NCBI GenBank assembly: GCA_003868215.1
Contig: QWDQ01000012.1
Coordinates: forward strand, 434,001 to 498,000
Length of the DNA: 64,000 nt
Reading direction: 5' to 3'
DNA from: Pseudophaeomoniella oleicola
Lineage: Eukaryota; Ascomycota; Eurotiomycetes; Phaeomoniellales; Phaeomoniellaceae
Shown: one piece after another, positions 11,440-24,562 of the stretch
How positions within the stretch are numbered: the first letter of the stretch is position 1
Layout: each line of letters begins with the position of its first letter
Position numbers and translations under genes: made by a program
Notes under the pieces: generated by a model
What the model was told of the DNA's origin: nothing
Database searches by the model: none
Seen by the model: only the letters and a program-made list of their open reading frames with translations

Positions 11440-11483
11440 AAAAAAAAAAAAAAGGGAGGGGCAAAAAAAAAAAAAAAAAAAAA
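11440..11483. repeat. Two poly-A runs
   Basis: A14 at 11440-11453 and A21 at 11463-11483, separated by a G-rich 9-mer. On the minus strand these are T-runs 80-120 bases past the PKS stop codon. Confidence 0.9.
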
Positions 11484-11562
11484 TTTCAATCTAGGTAAGA
11501 ATTAATCAATGAACAACAAGAATGATTCTCTCACTTCAAGTCCCCATCCCTCTCCCTACCTA

Positions 11563-14500
11563 TCATTCCTCTCCTTCTCCTTCACCACTCCTCACATGCA
11601 CCACCGCCTTACTAACCCCGACAATCTTCCCACAAAGCGCCTCAACGCTCATCGTCCCCATGATATCCAGCACGGGCACATCAGCCAAAAGTTCGCGCGC
11701 GAGGAACGTGCGAAATTCCATCGCGACGAGCGAATCGACGCCGTTCGCGCTGACGGATTTGGAAGGGTCGATGTTTTCGGGTGGAACGGAGAGGAGGGTG
11801 GAGAGCTTTGTGAGGATGGCGGTGAGGGCGATGGTGGTTGCGGCGGAGAGGGTGGGGGCGGAGGAGAGGAGGGCGGCTGTGAGGATTGTGGGGGAGGATG
11901 AGGAGGAGGTACCGGATTTGTTGAGGGAGGTGGGAAGGGTGCGGAGGTGGGTGAAGAGCGGGTAGGAGAGGTAGGTGGGTGAGGGGAGGCCACGTTGGCG
12001 GTATGTTTGGGCGGTTTGGAGACAGGTGACGAGTTGGGGAGGGGAGGCGTGGCCTGGGTCCATGGCGTATTCGAGAAGCGCTTGGATTTCTTCTTCGCGC
12101 ATCGTTTCGATGATCGAGTTAAGATGTTGCACCATGCCCGCGCGCTGGTCGCGGTTTTCCGCAACGTACCCGACGCCGAGAACGGCGCCCAGGTCGATCG
12201 AGGTGGCAGCAAGACCCTTGGACTGCCGGTGATACGCGAGCATGTCTTCATACGTGTTACCGGTGCAGTAGTTCGCTTGGCTGCGGTTGCCGAGAACGCC
12301 AGTGGCCGAGGAAAGCATGATGAAGAAATCCATGTCGGTCGGTAGGAGTTCGTGGAGGTTCCATGAGCCCTGTACTTTGGGCTGCACGGCCGCTTGGAAG
12401 GCATCGTATGACATGTTTGCAAAGATGCCGTCTTTGAGTCTCATCGCTCCTTGGATCACACCCTTGATCGGTGGGAGGGTCGATTTGCACTCATAGAGAA
12501 CTTCTTGGACGCGACCCTTGTCGCTGATATCGCACTTGAAGATCTTGACTTCACAGCCCTTCAACTCGAGATCGGCGATCATCTCAGAGACAGCGGCGGT
12601 GATGTTGCCAGAGCCTGAGAGGAAGATTAAATGTCGAGCACCGTGGTCAACCATCCATCTTGCGGTACTTCTTCCGATACCACCGAGACCACCGGCAATG
12701 ACATAGGAGGCTTCAGCAAACATGTGGTACGGCGAGGCTTGGGCGGGAACAATTGGCACTAAATCGTCCGGTGTAGGTACGAACACTATCTTACCCATGC
12801 CTCTCCCTGATTGTAGGACTCTCAGGCCTTCCTCAACTCGCGAGAAGCTCATGACGGTGGTGGGCTTGGCCTCCTTGATATGGCCTTCGCTCCAAAGGCG
12901 TACCATATCTTCCAGCAGACGTTTAATCACACGTGGCCGATGTCTCACCATGGTTGTAAGCTCAAACGTTATCATACTCAGATTCCGCAGAAATGGATTG
13001 AGACCGATCTTGCCATACGACTGAGCGTCCTTTTTTGTTATATCCACGAAGCGGCCGAAGGGTGCAAGCAGATCAAAGGAGCGACGCATTGCCTGTGAAG
13101 CTGTTAGCAGACACCGAAGACGTTTCGATTCTGGACATACCTCTCCAGACAGCGTATTTAGCACAAGGTCAACACCCTTGCCTCCCGTCATTCTTGATAC
13201 ACCTTTGACGAATGACAGATCTCGACTAGAAAAGATGTGATCCTCCGGAATACCGTAGTCATTCATGAGGAGCTTGCGTACAGAGTCAGCAGACGGATAC
13301 TGAACGTTTAACCACAGTGTCACTTACTTCTCGCTTCTCCAAGTTAGAGACGGTGCAGAAGATCTCTGCTCCGAGATATTTGGCGATGTGGATGGCAGCT
13401 TGGCCGACGCCACCTGCAGCCGCATGTATCAGGATCTTATCCCCCTTTTCTAGAGCTCCGACATCTCGAAGACCATAAATTGCGGTAAGATAGACACATG
13501 GGAGGCCGGCTGCCACTTCGTAGCTGAGTTCGTGAGGTATGTGGGCTACTACGGTTTGGTCTACGCGACCGAATTGGTGGAAGCAGCCAGCACTGTCGAG
13601 ACCGTTCAGATACACGACGCGATCGCCGACTTTGAAGTCTGTGACCTTCGGACCAACGCGAGATATGATACCTGATCTGTTAGCATCTGATAAGCTGACA
13701 AGCCACCCCCGCAAGTACTACTTACCGGCTGCTTCAATACCCATACTGTAGGCCATGTAGTCACCCATAGCAATCATCAAATCCCGGAAATTCAGACCTG
13801 CAGCCCTAATGTCGACTTCGACTTCAGTGTCTCCTAAGGGTTGATAGTAGCTCTCATCGGTCACCCATTCGAGCTTGTCAAGCAGGCCAGGGGTAGCTGT
13901 CGCCAACTTCACAGGCCGTTCGGCACTGCTCAACGGAGCCATCACCGGTTTCGGTCTGGAAAATTTGGAAGCCAGGTACGAATCAGCGCCCTTACCTTCG
14001 ACGAGTCGGGCAGTGAAGAACGACTCGTTTCTAAGCACATATTCTCCGTTGGCTTTTTCTGGGTCCAACAGTCCCATGAATTGTTGTTGGAAGAGTGTCC
14101 CTAAGGACTCGACGAGACGTGTCTCTGTCGGTCTGGGTTCGGAAACGGATAGAGTGACAAGATTAGCCGCGTCAATATCTCTCTCCCAGCGTACGGTTCT
14201 GATCAAACCTGTGGCCATGCCGAATTCAGGATGCTCAATCATATCGCCCCCAAGCCACAACAGACCTTTACAAGAAGATAGCATGTGCTGGAGGACTTGA
14301 TATTCGGCCTCAGACAGGCTTTGGAGCACAGGGCGCTCAAGTTCGCAAACAGAAATGCATACTGTGTCATCAAGCTTCATTGATGCCAGATCGAGGTAAT
14401 GCACAACTTGGCACGACTTAACACCGAGGTTCTGTTCTAGATGGAGCTGTAATGCTTGGACGAAACTATTTGGGCCTTCGACTGTCGGTGTTGTCGTGAT

Positions 14501-17500
14501 GATCGCAACTTCTGGCAGGGACGAAGCTGCTTGCCCATCTTCGGGAAGCGCTGTGGCGATGAACAGACTTTGAGTGTGCAAGTCCGAGCTCTGTCTGTCC
14601 TTCAACTGCAAGTCGACGCCTGAAAACCCAGACTCTCTGAGAACGTCATTCCACTGATCCGGTCTGATCCATGGACTCCATTGTCTGATAGGTTCAACAC
14701 CCATCCACCAGCCAGAAAGCTGTCCAAAAGCGACGGACAGCCAGAAAAAGTCCTGTCGAACGCCTTCCTGCAACAAGAGTTTGCCTCCCGGCTTGAGAAG
14801 CTTCTTGAGATTCTGGAAACTCTTGCGAAGGTCTGGGGTTGTGTGAATAACATTTTGAGCCACCACGAAATCATAGCTTGCAGGTTTAAACCCCTGACTG
14901 ACGACGTCCTTGCCTGCATCAAGGACTTTATAGTCCATGATGTCTTGATGATCCTTGAACTTTTCTTTGGCTTTCTCGAAGAACGCTGCGGAGAGATCTG
15001 TAAAGGTGTAGGTGCCAACGCAGGATTCAAGGCCCTCATCATTCGACAGGGGAGCGAGATTCTCTAATATGACGGCTGTAGAACTTCCGGTACCACCTCC
15101 TACTTCCAAAATATTCAGGTCGGTCGAGTTCTGGGCGACGACTTTGAGATAAGCAGACTCAAGGGCAGAAAGGTCTCCAAGACGGGCACCATTGGCATAC
15201 AAATCATCTAGTACATCATCCTGACCGAACAAGAGATGCAGGGGATCCACCTCCTTTCTCAGCACTTTGACAATATTGCTTCCGGTACGCACACAAATCT
15301 TGCCATCCGCATTGTAATCTGTGAGCTCACTATACAGTTTCTCCTTCAATTCGGGGTTGCATCTGTATTCCTCCCATTGGTGCTTATGAAGTCCGCTGAC
15401 CTTATCCTCGTCTAGCCACTGACGGAGCTGTTTCATCCAATCAAAGTACCGGAGCATATGAGGCTCTAAACTTTCGGGTGCGACGCCGCCAAGTTCGTCC
15501 AATGCGTCTGTGACCAGCAAGAGAGTCGCAAGTTGCAACTTGTTGATCCAACCTCTATAGGTATCGTTATCTTCGTCAGACGTAAATTGAACGTCGCTGA
15601 GCGAGGAAGGTGTCAAGAGATCTAGCGAGGGTACCCACGTTATCTCGTGGTTGAGTTTGCGAGCTGAACTGGATTTGTTCTCCATTGATTCCAGCGGTGT
15701 CGCCTTGATCCCTTTCATCGAAATGCGTGCTTCTTGAGTAGAATGATCCCAGATCATGACATCGGTTTCGTACTTATCGTAGGCTATTAATGAACTATGC
15801 CCGTAACCCTGATATTGATGTTTCGGTTCAGGGCTGAGGTCTGCGGATACCCAGATATCTTCGATGAAAGTTGGGACCATTGGCCTATCCAGGGTCTTCT
15901 TGCCAGTTGCATCTATGACTGAACATATGGCAATATGCATGAGATTATCCATCATGGCTGGGTGGCCGAGATGTGGATGTGCATACTGCTTGGGCATGGA
16001 TTGTGCAACTTCCGGAACTGTGATCAAGCCAGTTACTTTTCCACCTTGGGTAACAGTCCCTTTCACATCTGACAGGTTTCTGAACAACGGTCCGAACTTC
16101 AGTCCAGTAGTGACAAGACTATCGTATATGCTGTCCATATCATAAGGAGCCACACAAGTTTGAGCAGCCGTTTCTTGCATTTTTTGCCAGGCCAAAGTCT
16201 CTTCTCTTTCTTCTCGACCGTCGTCGATGACACCAGGAGCGACTTCATATTCAACGGCAACGTAACCAGTACAGTGCTCAATCCAGTCTTCTCCCGTAGG
16301 GTTGTAGGACGACAGGGTGAACTTACGCCAAGCAGAAGAACCTGAAATGGACTCTTCTATGCGCCCGAAATCGAGCATGGTCTCGACACCATCTTTATCG
16401 TCAGGCACAATCAATGCGCGCTTTAGAAATACGTCCCGGAGCTTGAAAGCACGGATCTTCAATGTAGGGTCAGCAATTTGTCTGGAAGCTTCTATAGCTG
16501 CAATGAGGTAGCCAACTCCGGGTAAAGCAAAGACGTTAGTGACGACATGGTCTCTCAACCACGGCTGCTCAGATAATCGCAAAGTGTTTCGCCATCGCGG
16601 TGTTTCTGAGTTCCAATCCAAAACAGGTGCACCGAAAAGATCATGTCTTGGATATTTCCGCAGGCGCCAGTTCTTCGTAAGTCTACTTTCTTGAAGTATC
16701 TTCTCGGAATGGTTGAAGCTGTAACCTGGAAGCTCCACGAGAAGTCTTCGGCCGGAAGCGCCTCCCTTGAGAGCACTTCTGGGGTTTGAGCTCTCGTTTA
16801 CGGTTGTGAGGTCAAGTGGATAACCTCTCGTGCTCAGGAATCCTATCGTGCTTAAAACCGTCGAAAGTCCAGGGCTTGATCGGTTCAGGACCGGAAGCGA
16901 CGCAATCTCCGACTTCCCTGCTTTAGCAGCAAGAGTCTCTTTGATAGCGCTTTGAAGTGCAGCATGCGGTCCGATCTCAACTATCACATCTGCAGCAACT
17001 TTGGGCGCGTCTGTTTTGGCCTTCGATGTTTGGCTGAAACACATTTCGGTCAAGCCTTCGGTGAATCTGACAGGGGAGACAAGGTTATCGACCCAATACT
17101 GTGCGCCGAGTCGATCATCCTCGACAAATCTCCCAGTGACAGTTGAAAACATTTGTACTTGATCATCTACTGTTCGGCCAGAAGCTGGAAGGTCTGCGAG
17201 CAGGCGGAAGTACTCGTCGGCAACTTCCTTCATATGAGCCGAATGGTATGCGTTCTTGACCTGAAGCTTGCGCGCAAAAACGTTACTTTTAGTCAGAAGC
17301 TCCTTGAGTGCATCAATCTTGTGTTCGTCACCGGAGACAGTCTGGTTCTTAGGGCTGTTATAACACGCGATGATGAGCTCACCAGCGCTCTCATCATGAA
17401 CCTGCTTCAAATACGGGTCAAGGTCTGACTTTGGTAAGCCGACTGCCATCATCGCGCCCTTAGCTTGCAACTGCTTTCCTGATACAAACCCCCTGTAATA

Positions 17501-19736
17501 AGCAACCCTCCAAGCGTCTTCCCGGCTGACCTTGTTTGCGCAGTACGCAGCTGCAATTTCCCCTGATGAGTGGCCAACAACACGTGAAGGGCTGACACCC
17601 CAGGAGTTGAGTAGATCTACGAGGGCTACTTGTAGCGCAGCGCATGAAGGATGGGCCAATGATGGCTCGTTAACCTTGGTATCGGCTTTGCCTTTCAAAA
17701 GTTCCTCCATCAGAGACCATGGTGCACCGATGGATCTCATGAAGATGGTGGCATCTTCTATGCTCCTTCTGTAGACGGGATAGCAGAGTAGTTCACGACC
17801 CATCGCATACCACTGCGCACCCTGACCAGTAAAGACGAATGCGACTTTTGGCTGCCCTTTCACGCGCATTGGTTTCGAGAGAGATCCCGTGAGACTTTTT
17901 ATCATCTCGGCGACTGTAGTCCCCAAAGCATAGCTTCTCCACGGGAACATGGATCGCTTTGCCATGGTATATGCGAAATCATCAAGAAATGCCGATTCCT
18001 CTTCTCCATAAGGCAGGCTGACGCTCTTCAGGTACTCTGCTTGAGCTTCGGCATTTCTCTGTACACCCTTCTCATCGAAAGACGTGAAACCGACTATCCG
18101 TGGAATAGAGAATGCTGGCGTGTGGTGCGTTTCCCCGTTAGTTACCCCGTTAGAGTACGTTCCATTGGTTTCGCCATTAGTCTTTTCATTACTTTCATGA
18201 GCCACCTTCCCATTGACGCCATTAGTAGCGGGATGATTCTCCTGAGCACTGCCTTCCAATCCATGTACATACCTATCAAGCTCTTCTGGCGATGGAGCTT
18301 GAGGTTTGGTATTGTGGCGAGCTTTCAGACCTCGAGCAGTCAAGTAATGAAAGGCGTCATCGAGAATAGCGTGTGCATTGGTCCCGCCGACTCCAAAGGA
18401 GTTGATTGAGACTCGTCTAAGACCAGATGTCGGCCAGGGCATGCTTTTATGGGGAAATAGCATATTCCATTCTTCCTGGAGTATCTTCGGGTTGAGCCTT
18501 TGCAGGTCAGCGACAGGAGCGATTATGCCGCTTTCTAGGACAAGAATGGTTTTGATGACTCTGAATTTACGTTAGTGGCAGGCCCAGTGATACAATAGAG
18601 GCAGTGGCAGAGACGAACCCAGCAATGCCTGCTCCTCCTTCCATGTGCCCTATCCCGGACTTGATAGAGCTGATATATAACGGTACATCTTTGCGTCTTG
18701 TAGAAAAGGTCCTGGCAATCGCACTGGTTTCGATAGGATCACCAGCTGCAGTTCCGGTTCCATGTGCTTCTACCATCATCGTCTCATCGAACCCTAGTCC
18801 TGCTGATGCGTATACTTTCCTCATCAGATCCTCCTGTGCAGCACTGCTGGGCAGAGTGATACCCGGGGTTCTACCATCCTGATTTACTCCTGAACCACGG
18901 ATAACTGCTCGAATCGTGTTGCCATCTCTGATTGCATCGGAGAGACGTTTGACAATGACAGTCCCCACACCCTCTCCCCGCGCATATCCTTCTGCGCGTT
19001 CGTCAAAACTAAAGCATTTCCCCTCCTTGGAGAGGAAACCATGTTGGCCTAGGCCAGTGAGCTCCGAAGGCGCCAGCATCACGGACACTCCGCTGACAAC
19101 ACCCATGTTGCTTTCTCCGGTCCTCAAACTCTGGCATGCCACGTGTAGTGCAACCAAACTGCTTGAGCACGCAGTATCCAGCGTCATACTTGGGCCTTTG
19201 AAGTCGAAGAACCATGAAACACGATTGCTCAGCAAGGCATTGGCGATACCGGTCGCTTTGTACTTCATAGTCATCTCCGGGTCACTGTTCAAGTTCGCCA
19301 GATGATCATGATTAAATCCAGAGACATAGACGGAGGTGTTTGAGGAGACCACCTCGCCCATGGTCAGTCCGGCATTTTCCAACGAATGGTAGACATTTTC
19401 CAGCACGAGCCGCTGTTGCGGATCCAAGGACAAGACCTCTCCCTTCGTAATGCTGAAGAAGGGCGCGTCAAAGTAGGCCGGGTCTTCGGACAGGAAGTGT
19501 GCCCCTTTGACAGCGAATGTACCCCCATGATCTGGGTCAGGATGATAGTGCCCGTCCCCTATCCTGTCCTCTGGGAATGGAGTGTGGGCTCGCCTCCCCT
19601 TGAGCAAGAACCTCCATAACTCCTCAGTGCTGGTAGCTTCCTGAGGGAATCGTGTGGCCACGCCGACGATGGCAATGCTCCCCGAATCGTCCATGTTCGG
19701 AGAGTGACATTCATCGCCAACGTCCAGGGACCCCAT
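11563..19736 (-). CDS. Highly reducing polyketide synthase (KS-AT-DH-MT-ER-KR-ACP)
   Basis: Iterative type I synthase building a reduced, possibly C-methylated polyketide from malonyl-CoA. Exons: 19736-18619, 18560-13726, 13671-13328, 13272-13141 and 13092-11563. Introns are 58, 54, 55 and 48 nt; the third ends in AAG and the fourth is in frame. All phases close, giving 2652 aa. KS: Cys190 (DTACSSSL), His325 (EAHGTGT), His364 (GIGHMEGGAG). An Asn/Gly-rich linker lies near 475-520. AT: Ser704 (GHSSGE). DH: His1044 and Asp1244 (HPAMMDN), but the usual HxxxG glycine is Asn. C-methyltransferase SAM loop: 1525-1531 (EVGGGTG). ER: about 1950-2140, with AAAGGVGQ. KR: 2277-2283 (GGLGGIG) and Tyr2418 (YCTGN). 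ACP: Ser2597 (GVDSL). No thioesterase or reductase follows, so release needs another enzyme. All catalytic residues expected for activity are present. Product unknown. Confidence 0.97.
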
Positions 19737-21097
19737 TGACCCTGCTTATGCCGGCGAAGCGGTGTGAATCTGCACAATCAGGGCGTATAGCTGACCCTGT
19801 TCATACTCTCGACGTTGGATGATGCACGACGCAGCGGCATGAACGAACTAAATAGACAAGTGGTGAATGTTCACTCTATTTGGCATCAACTTGGCGTACA
19901 TAATGGGTATGGGTCGCCACGGCTGCCGCTCATCTATACCTCTTGTAGCCATTTTGCAGAGTGGCCCCTGGCCGTACCGATATCCACTGCGAGCACGACT
20001 GGCGGCTGCGCATTGACCATGATCCGCTGCCACTAGTGCGGCAATGGTAGATTGTCGCGAGTCGTGACTATCAGTTCGTTGGTCCCATTTTCTCTTCCTG
20101 ACTATGATATAACTGAGCTTGTGGACTCGGGTTGAAGAACCCATGCGGAAACACCTTGTACCACGGAACTGCATGCGGACTGCAGATACACGGCAACGAT
20201 GGGACACCCAAAGGGCCTTGCTCGTTTGGGTAGGACCCCGGTTGGTCGCTGCCGTCCTTTCAGCATCGTCATGAGTGATCGCCTCTTCCTTGCTCGGCTT
20301 TGCCTATTGGTAAGTATTGCGAAACGATGAAATCGCGCTGCATGAATCTGCGACTAAGCCGTGAAATTTCCGAGCTTGGAAGACAGACTGGCTACAATAT
20401 CGTACTGTACAACACTTCTACCATTATTAATTGAGCCATTATTGGGCTGGTGTCGAGCTGGTCGCCATTCCATTTGCGCTTGCTGGTGTCTTAGGGCGGT
20501 AGTAACACGTTCGCGCGTCAGCAAAATGTAGTCCGACGTTGGCGCTTGAACAGGATCAGTTTAGTGCTCGACGCCATGTTGACATAGTCACCGACACTAT
20601 AACACACCGCATGGGATAGACTTTTTCTCGATGCTTATCGGTTGGCTTATCGAACCAGCCACAGCCAGTCACAATCTGTTGGAAACTTGAAGCTGGTTGA
20701 TCGTGCTTGGGGAGACAATGGCCGCCTGCAGCCAGAAGGTGTAGGCGGTCTGGTGCATTAGTCGGTAGACCCAACTAAAATCAAGGGAAGAAAGAAGTGC
20801 CTCAAGTATAGTACAGGATAGTATCTGATAGCATCCGCGTCCGTACAGACGAACTGCATATCAGACTCGGTCTAGCCACTAAGGCGACGTGACCTTATTC
20901 CAATGCGGTCCTGTCATGCAAGGGTTTGAACTATTGCCAACCTAACAACATTTTCCGTTGCATACCCGTTGACTAGAATTGGTGCCAGGTCGATCGCTGC
21001 GCTGTACTGTGCTGAGGACACGTAATAATTTCTTCCTCAGCGCCATGTCTGAACGTGGTACAGGATCTATGTGAAACAGAGAGAGAGAATGCTGTTG

Positions 21098-21131
21098 GTG
21101 AGGGTGAGTGAGAGTGAGAGTGAGAGTGAGG
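21098..21131. repeat. GAGAGT-type hexamer repeat
   Basis: Imperfect run of GTGAGT/GAGAGT units in non-coding DNA. Confidence 0.8.
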
Positions 21132-24033
21132 GATGTCTGGTGGTGAGGTCCCACTACGTCGAGTCGCAAGAAGATACAGTAAGGGATCCTAGTGGTACTG
21201 TAATTCGGAACCGTCAAAAGATCAGATTCTCTCTAATTAATACTATGTACCTCCTAGTAGGTACCTAAGGTAGGCTTATGCAAAGAAGTACTGTACTGTA
21301 CTGTTCCATGTAAGGTAGTAATTAATTACATGATAGTCGGTTTTGGCGACGCTCGGCGATGCTCGTCTCTCGTGTCGTCCGGTACAGTCAATTCCTTGCC
21401 CCCATGTGCCATGAATTTCTGTGGATCGCCAGACAGCGCAAGGATCTGCTTGTCCGGCTTCCCAGAAGAAGATGAAGTTGTTTGGCGACTTTCCCTCGAA
21501 ACTACGTGATCTGCTACGCTAACGTGGAGCTTCTTTGTATCTCGTGTGCCATTTTTATCTGCTGCTCGTGTGGCAAGTCAATGGTACGTATTTCAGTGAA
21601 GATCTTTCCCCATACGACCCTCAATGTTCTACGGCTTCGACGGGTAGCCTGCCTCGCCTGCTAACCTGCTTGTCTTCCAGGAGACACGCTGGCCGGGATG
21701 ACCGCATACTGCAATAAGGGCTCGATGACGGTGTACGTAGTACTATGTATCCGTCCTCCGAAACTTAGGTATGAAGGATGTTAGTCCCGTAGATCAGCGA
21801 CCTAGATCCCTGTGCAGACGCCATCGACAGACTGGACCAAGCGTTTACATGTCATTACTATCGTCCTATGTACAGGACAGCTACGAGTGCCGAGGTGGGC
21901 CACGGACATCACTCGAAAATGTCAAAAGCAGTGGAGTAATGAACCATGGATACAGCTCTGATTTACTGGATAGATAGCGATTTCAGCATGGGAAAGCTTC
22001 TCCTTGGCTTTGCTTGTGATCCATTCTCAGTATTGTACTGGACGACGCCGACAACATTATAGTATACATGGGTCACCAGAAGAAAAGGGCGAACGGGAAG
22101 CGGGAGACGGGACTTGAGATGGCCCTTGATCGACGGACAGGGTCTCGGTTCAATCATTCGCTCATCGCTGGCTGGCAAATTCACCTGTGATCAGCTGCTG
22201 TTCTTCCATGGCGCACGTTTGCCGTTCACGCATTGACGTCTAACTCTGGCCGCACCGGTAACTTATCGCCTTCCCGCGCTTGCACGAGCTGACCCCGCGA
22301 CACTTCTGATCTTACATCGACTCGATCAGCATATCCGAATTTGGATGAGAGAGAGTTCTCGACGAGGCCCAAAGACGCCCTAGTATCAATTATGTCCACG
22401 ATTTGGACTTCCAACAAGGATGCCTGACACTGGAAGGAGCCCAAGATAACGTGGACCGGTGCAATTCCTGGTTGCCATATCGAAAGTGTCTAAATCACGG
22501 GTGGTTACATGGACCGAACAGTGGAGGAGACTAGTTACGGGTTCATGGTGCTCACTTCCTGAGGTGTCGTTATGCCAGGTAGGTTAGCCTGAAATTGCCG
22601 ATACCTCCAGTTCATCTGAAAGACTGATTGGAAGAAAGAAGTATTCCCGGGCCGTCTCTCCAAGCCACGACATCACCTCGAACCTTCTGAAAGGAAAGGT
22701 AAACACTGCCTGCCGATGTACTACGTATGTTGAGATAGATATCATGACTCGAGCCGTCCCCATGTGTAGCTATCTAGATACTCGATCTGCCTGTCTTCCG
22801 CATCGAAGCGTACACGTCGTCTTTAGGCTCGGGCCCTAGTGGAGTATCGTCCGTTCTTACCCGCCAAGTCTTGCTCATGTAATCTTGCGGGAAAGGATCT
22901 CTCTTCCAGGGAAGCACATCAGCCAAGCGGGTTATCTGGTGTCTCCTTGGTCAGGAAGCAAATACGCTATACTTCTGAACGTGTGGTTCGAGTGACGTTG
23001 CAACGAGAAACGTTCTGAGGGACGTTATCTCTTCCGATGGAGCACTATCAGCTAGCCTCTTAGACTCACTGCCCAAGACTATCGATGATCACTTCCCAAT
23101 CACTAAGGGAGACCATTTGTAGGCACCTGACCAGGAGCGCTAAGAAACGCCGAGTGTACTGCGAAGTATTCAGGAAACAACAGGAGACGAATTGTCTTGC
23201 GAACGTTGTCCAGCATCCACATGTTGTGGATTCGACCGACCGAATCCTGGGACGTTGTCGCATCCCATGAGCGTTTGCTTCGTTTGCCGTTGGTATGAAG
23301 TCACGCTGCAGCCATGCTCCCATGCGGCGCGAGCATTCCAAGACTCCCCAACGTACCACGATCCCAGCTGGCGGAACGTGGATGTAGCAGGGCCACGTTA
23401 GCTCTGGTTCCGCAAGTCGCACAGACCATAAGGTATCTGATCCATTTTCGCATCCTGGGCCAATGATGAAAATCCCTGAGGTACGGGCCTATCTATTTCT
23501 CCGATGATCCCAGTCTCGTATGCACCATGGAGCGTCTCGGCGTAGTGAAATATAACGTAGCATGCTGAGCTGTACAATCTTTGCCAATACTTTGTACTGC
23601 AGTAGCCATGGATTGTTAGTGGTTCAGGTAGACGCTTTAGCCCTGAAGCCCATTAGCGATGCATGAGCCAGCCTTTGTCCTATACTACCGAGGTAGTTAC
23701 ATCGTCTGGGGTACACTATTTCAATCTGGGCCTGGAACAAGCGAACACAATCAAGTGCCGAAGCCTAGCTGCAGGACGACTACTTGAAGGTAGATGTATA
23801 GCACTCAAGCATCCATAGATGGGTACCTAAGAAATAGTAAGGAGTGGTCCTTGTTGCAGGGATATCGTACCGGGGGGTTTCGATCTCTAGCGCAGCCGAG
23901 GTAATTACTACGTAGTACAGTAACAGTGGCCTGAAACCATCCCCGGAAGGCTCCAACGCCCACATCCATCAGTCGCAGACCAATCCCTCCCAGGAAATGA
24001 AAAGGAAGCTGCAAGAGCTGCATCTAGTTCACA

Positions 24034-24050
24034 TGCGATGCGATGCGATG
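24034..24050. repeat. (GCGAT)3 short tandem repeat
   Basis: Three units plus a degenerate fourth (GCAAT) in non-coding DNA. Confidence 0.75.
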
Positions 24051-24562
24051 CAATGCATTGAAGGGGAATAAATCTACTAAAATGTTCATGCATTATCGCC
24101 AAATCATCTCTCCGTTACTTTTGCAGAATTCTTCCACCATGCTGGTTCAGACCTTTCCCTACCCTTTCACTTACGCGCGGGTTTCCGAGGCTTTGGGATT
24201 CCGGCTCCCGGTATCGAATAATACTCGGCAGAGGCGCGCGTTGGGAGGGAAGTGAAACGTTGGGTTAGAAACCTGGTCCTTGCACACCACATGTTGTGGA
24301 GGAACGACTGAAGCGATGCCTCCCTAATGGTTCCAAGGGCGGAAATAGGTTGTGATGGCCTGGAATTTGGGACATGGGTATAGACAGCATTCTCCGCTCC
24401 TCTGGTCGGTGTCAAGGATATTGATTGTTTGGACAGCCAATGGATCTTTTCTAAATTCCTGGGTCATTGGTCAGAAGACGAGGTTTAATAAACGCAATTT
24501 CGATGTCTCATCCGAGCTGACCTGACTACTGCCGAAACTATTCTGTTGACGTCTATCGAGGT

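Larger units (their letters stand above)
10952..11562. other. Convergent 3' region with low-complexity runs
   Basis: Spacer between the ends of the sulfotransferase-like gene and the PKS. It contains a long AG microsatellite and two A-runs (T-runs in the PKS sense, likely its 3' UTR). No gene seen. Confidence 0.6.
19737..24562. other. 4.8-kb stretch without recognisable genes
   Basis: The longest frames are about 120 codons with no domain, no good start context and no phase-matched introns. Base composition is near the window average, so it is not a RIP-type AT block. Small repeats occur at 21098-21131 and 24034-24050. The first several hundred bases are the PKS promoter. The rest may be a decayed gene or a long regulatory spacer. 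Confidence 0.5.

Noticed and set aside
13685-13693. ATCTGATAA, an SreA-type site, near the PKS ER region
   Set aside because: It lies inside a PKS intron, and one such match in the other 61 kb is what chance predicts (about one per 65 kb).
23066-23422. 118-codon minus-strand frame in the PKS-P5CR gap
   Set aside because: No family, no signal, and competing frames of similar length on the other strand; expected by chance in 4.8 kb.
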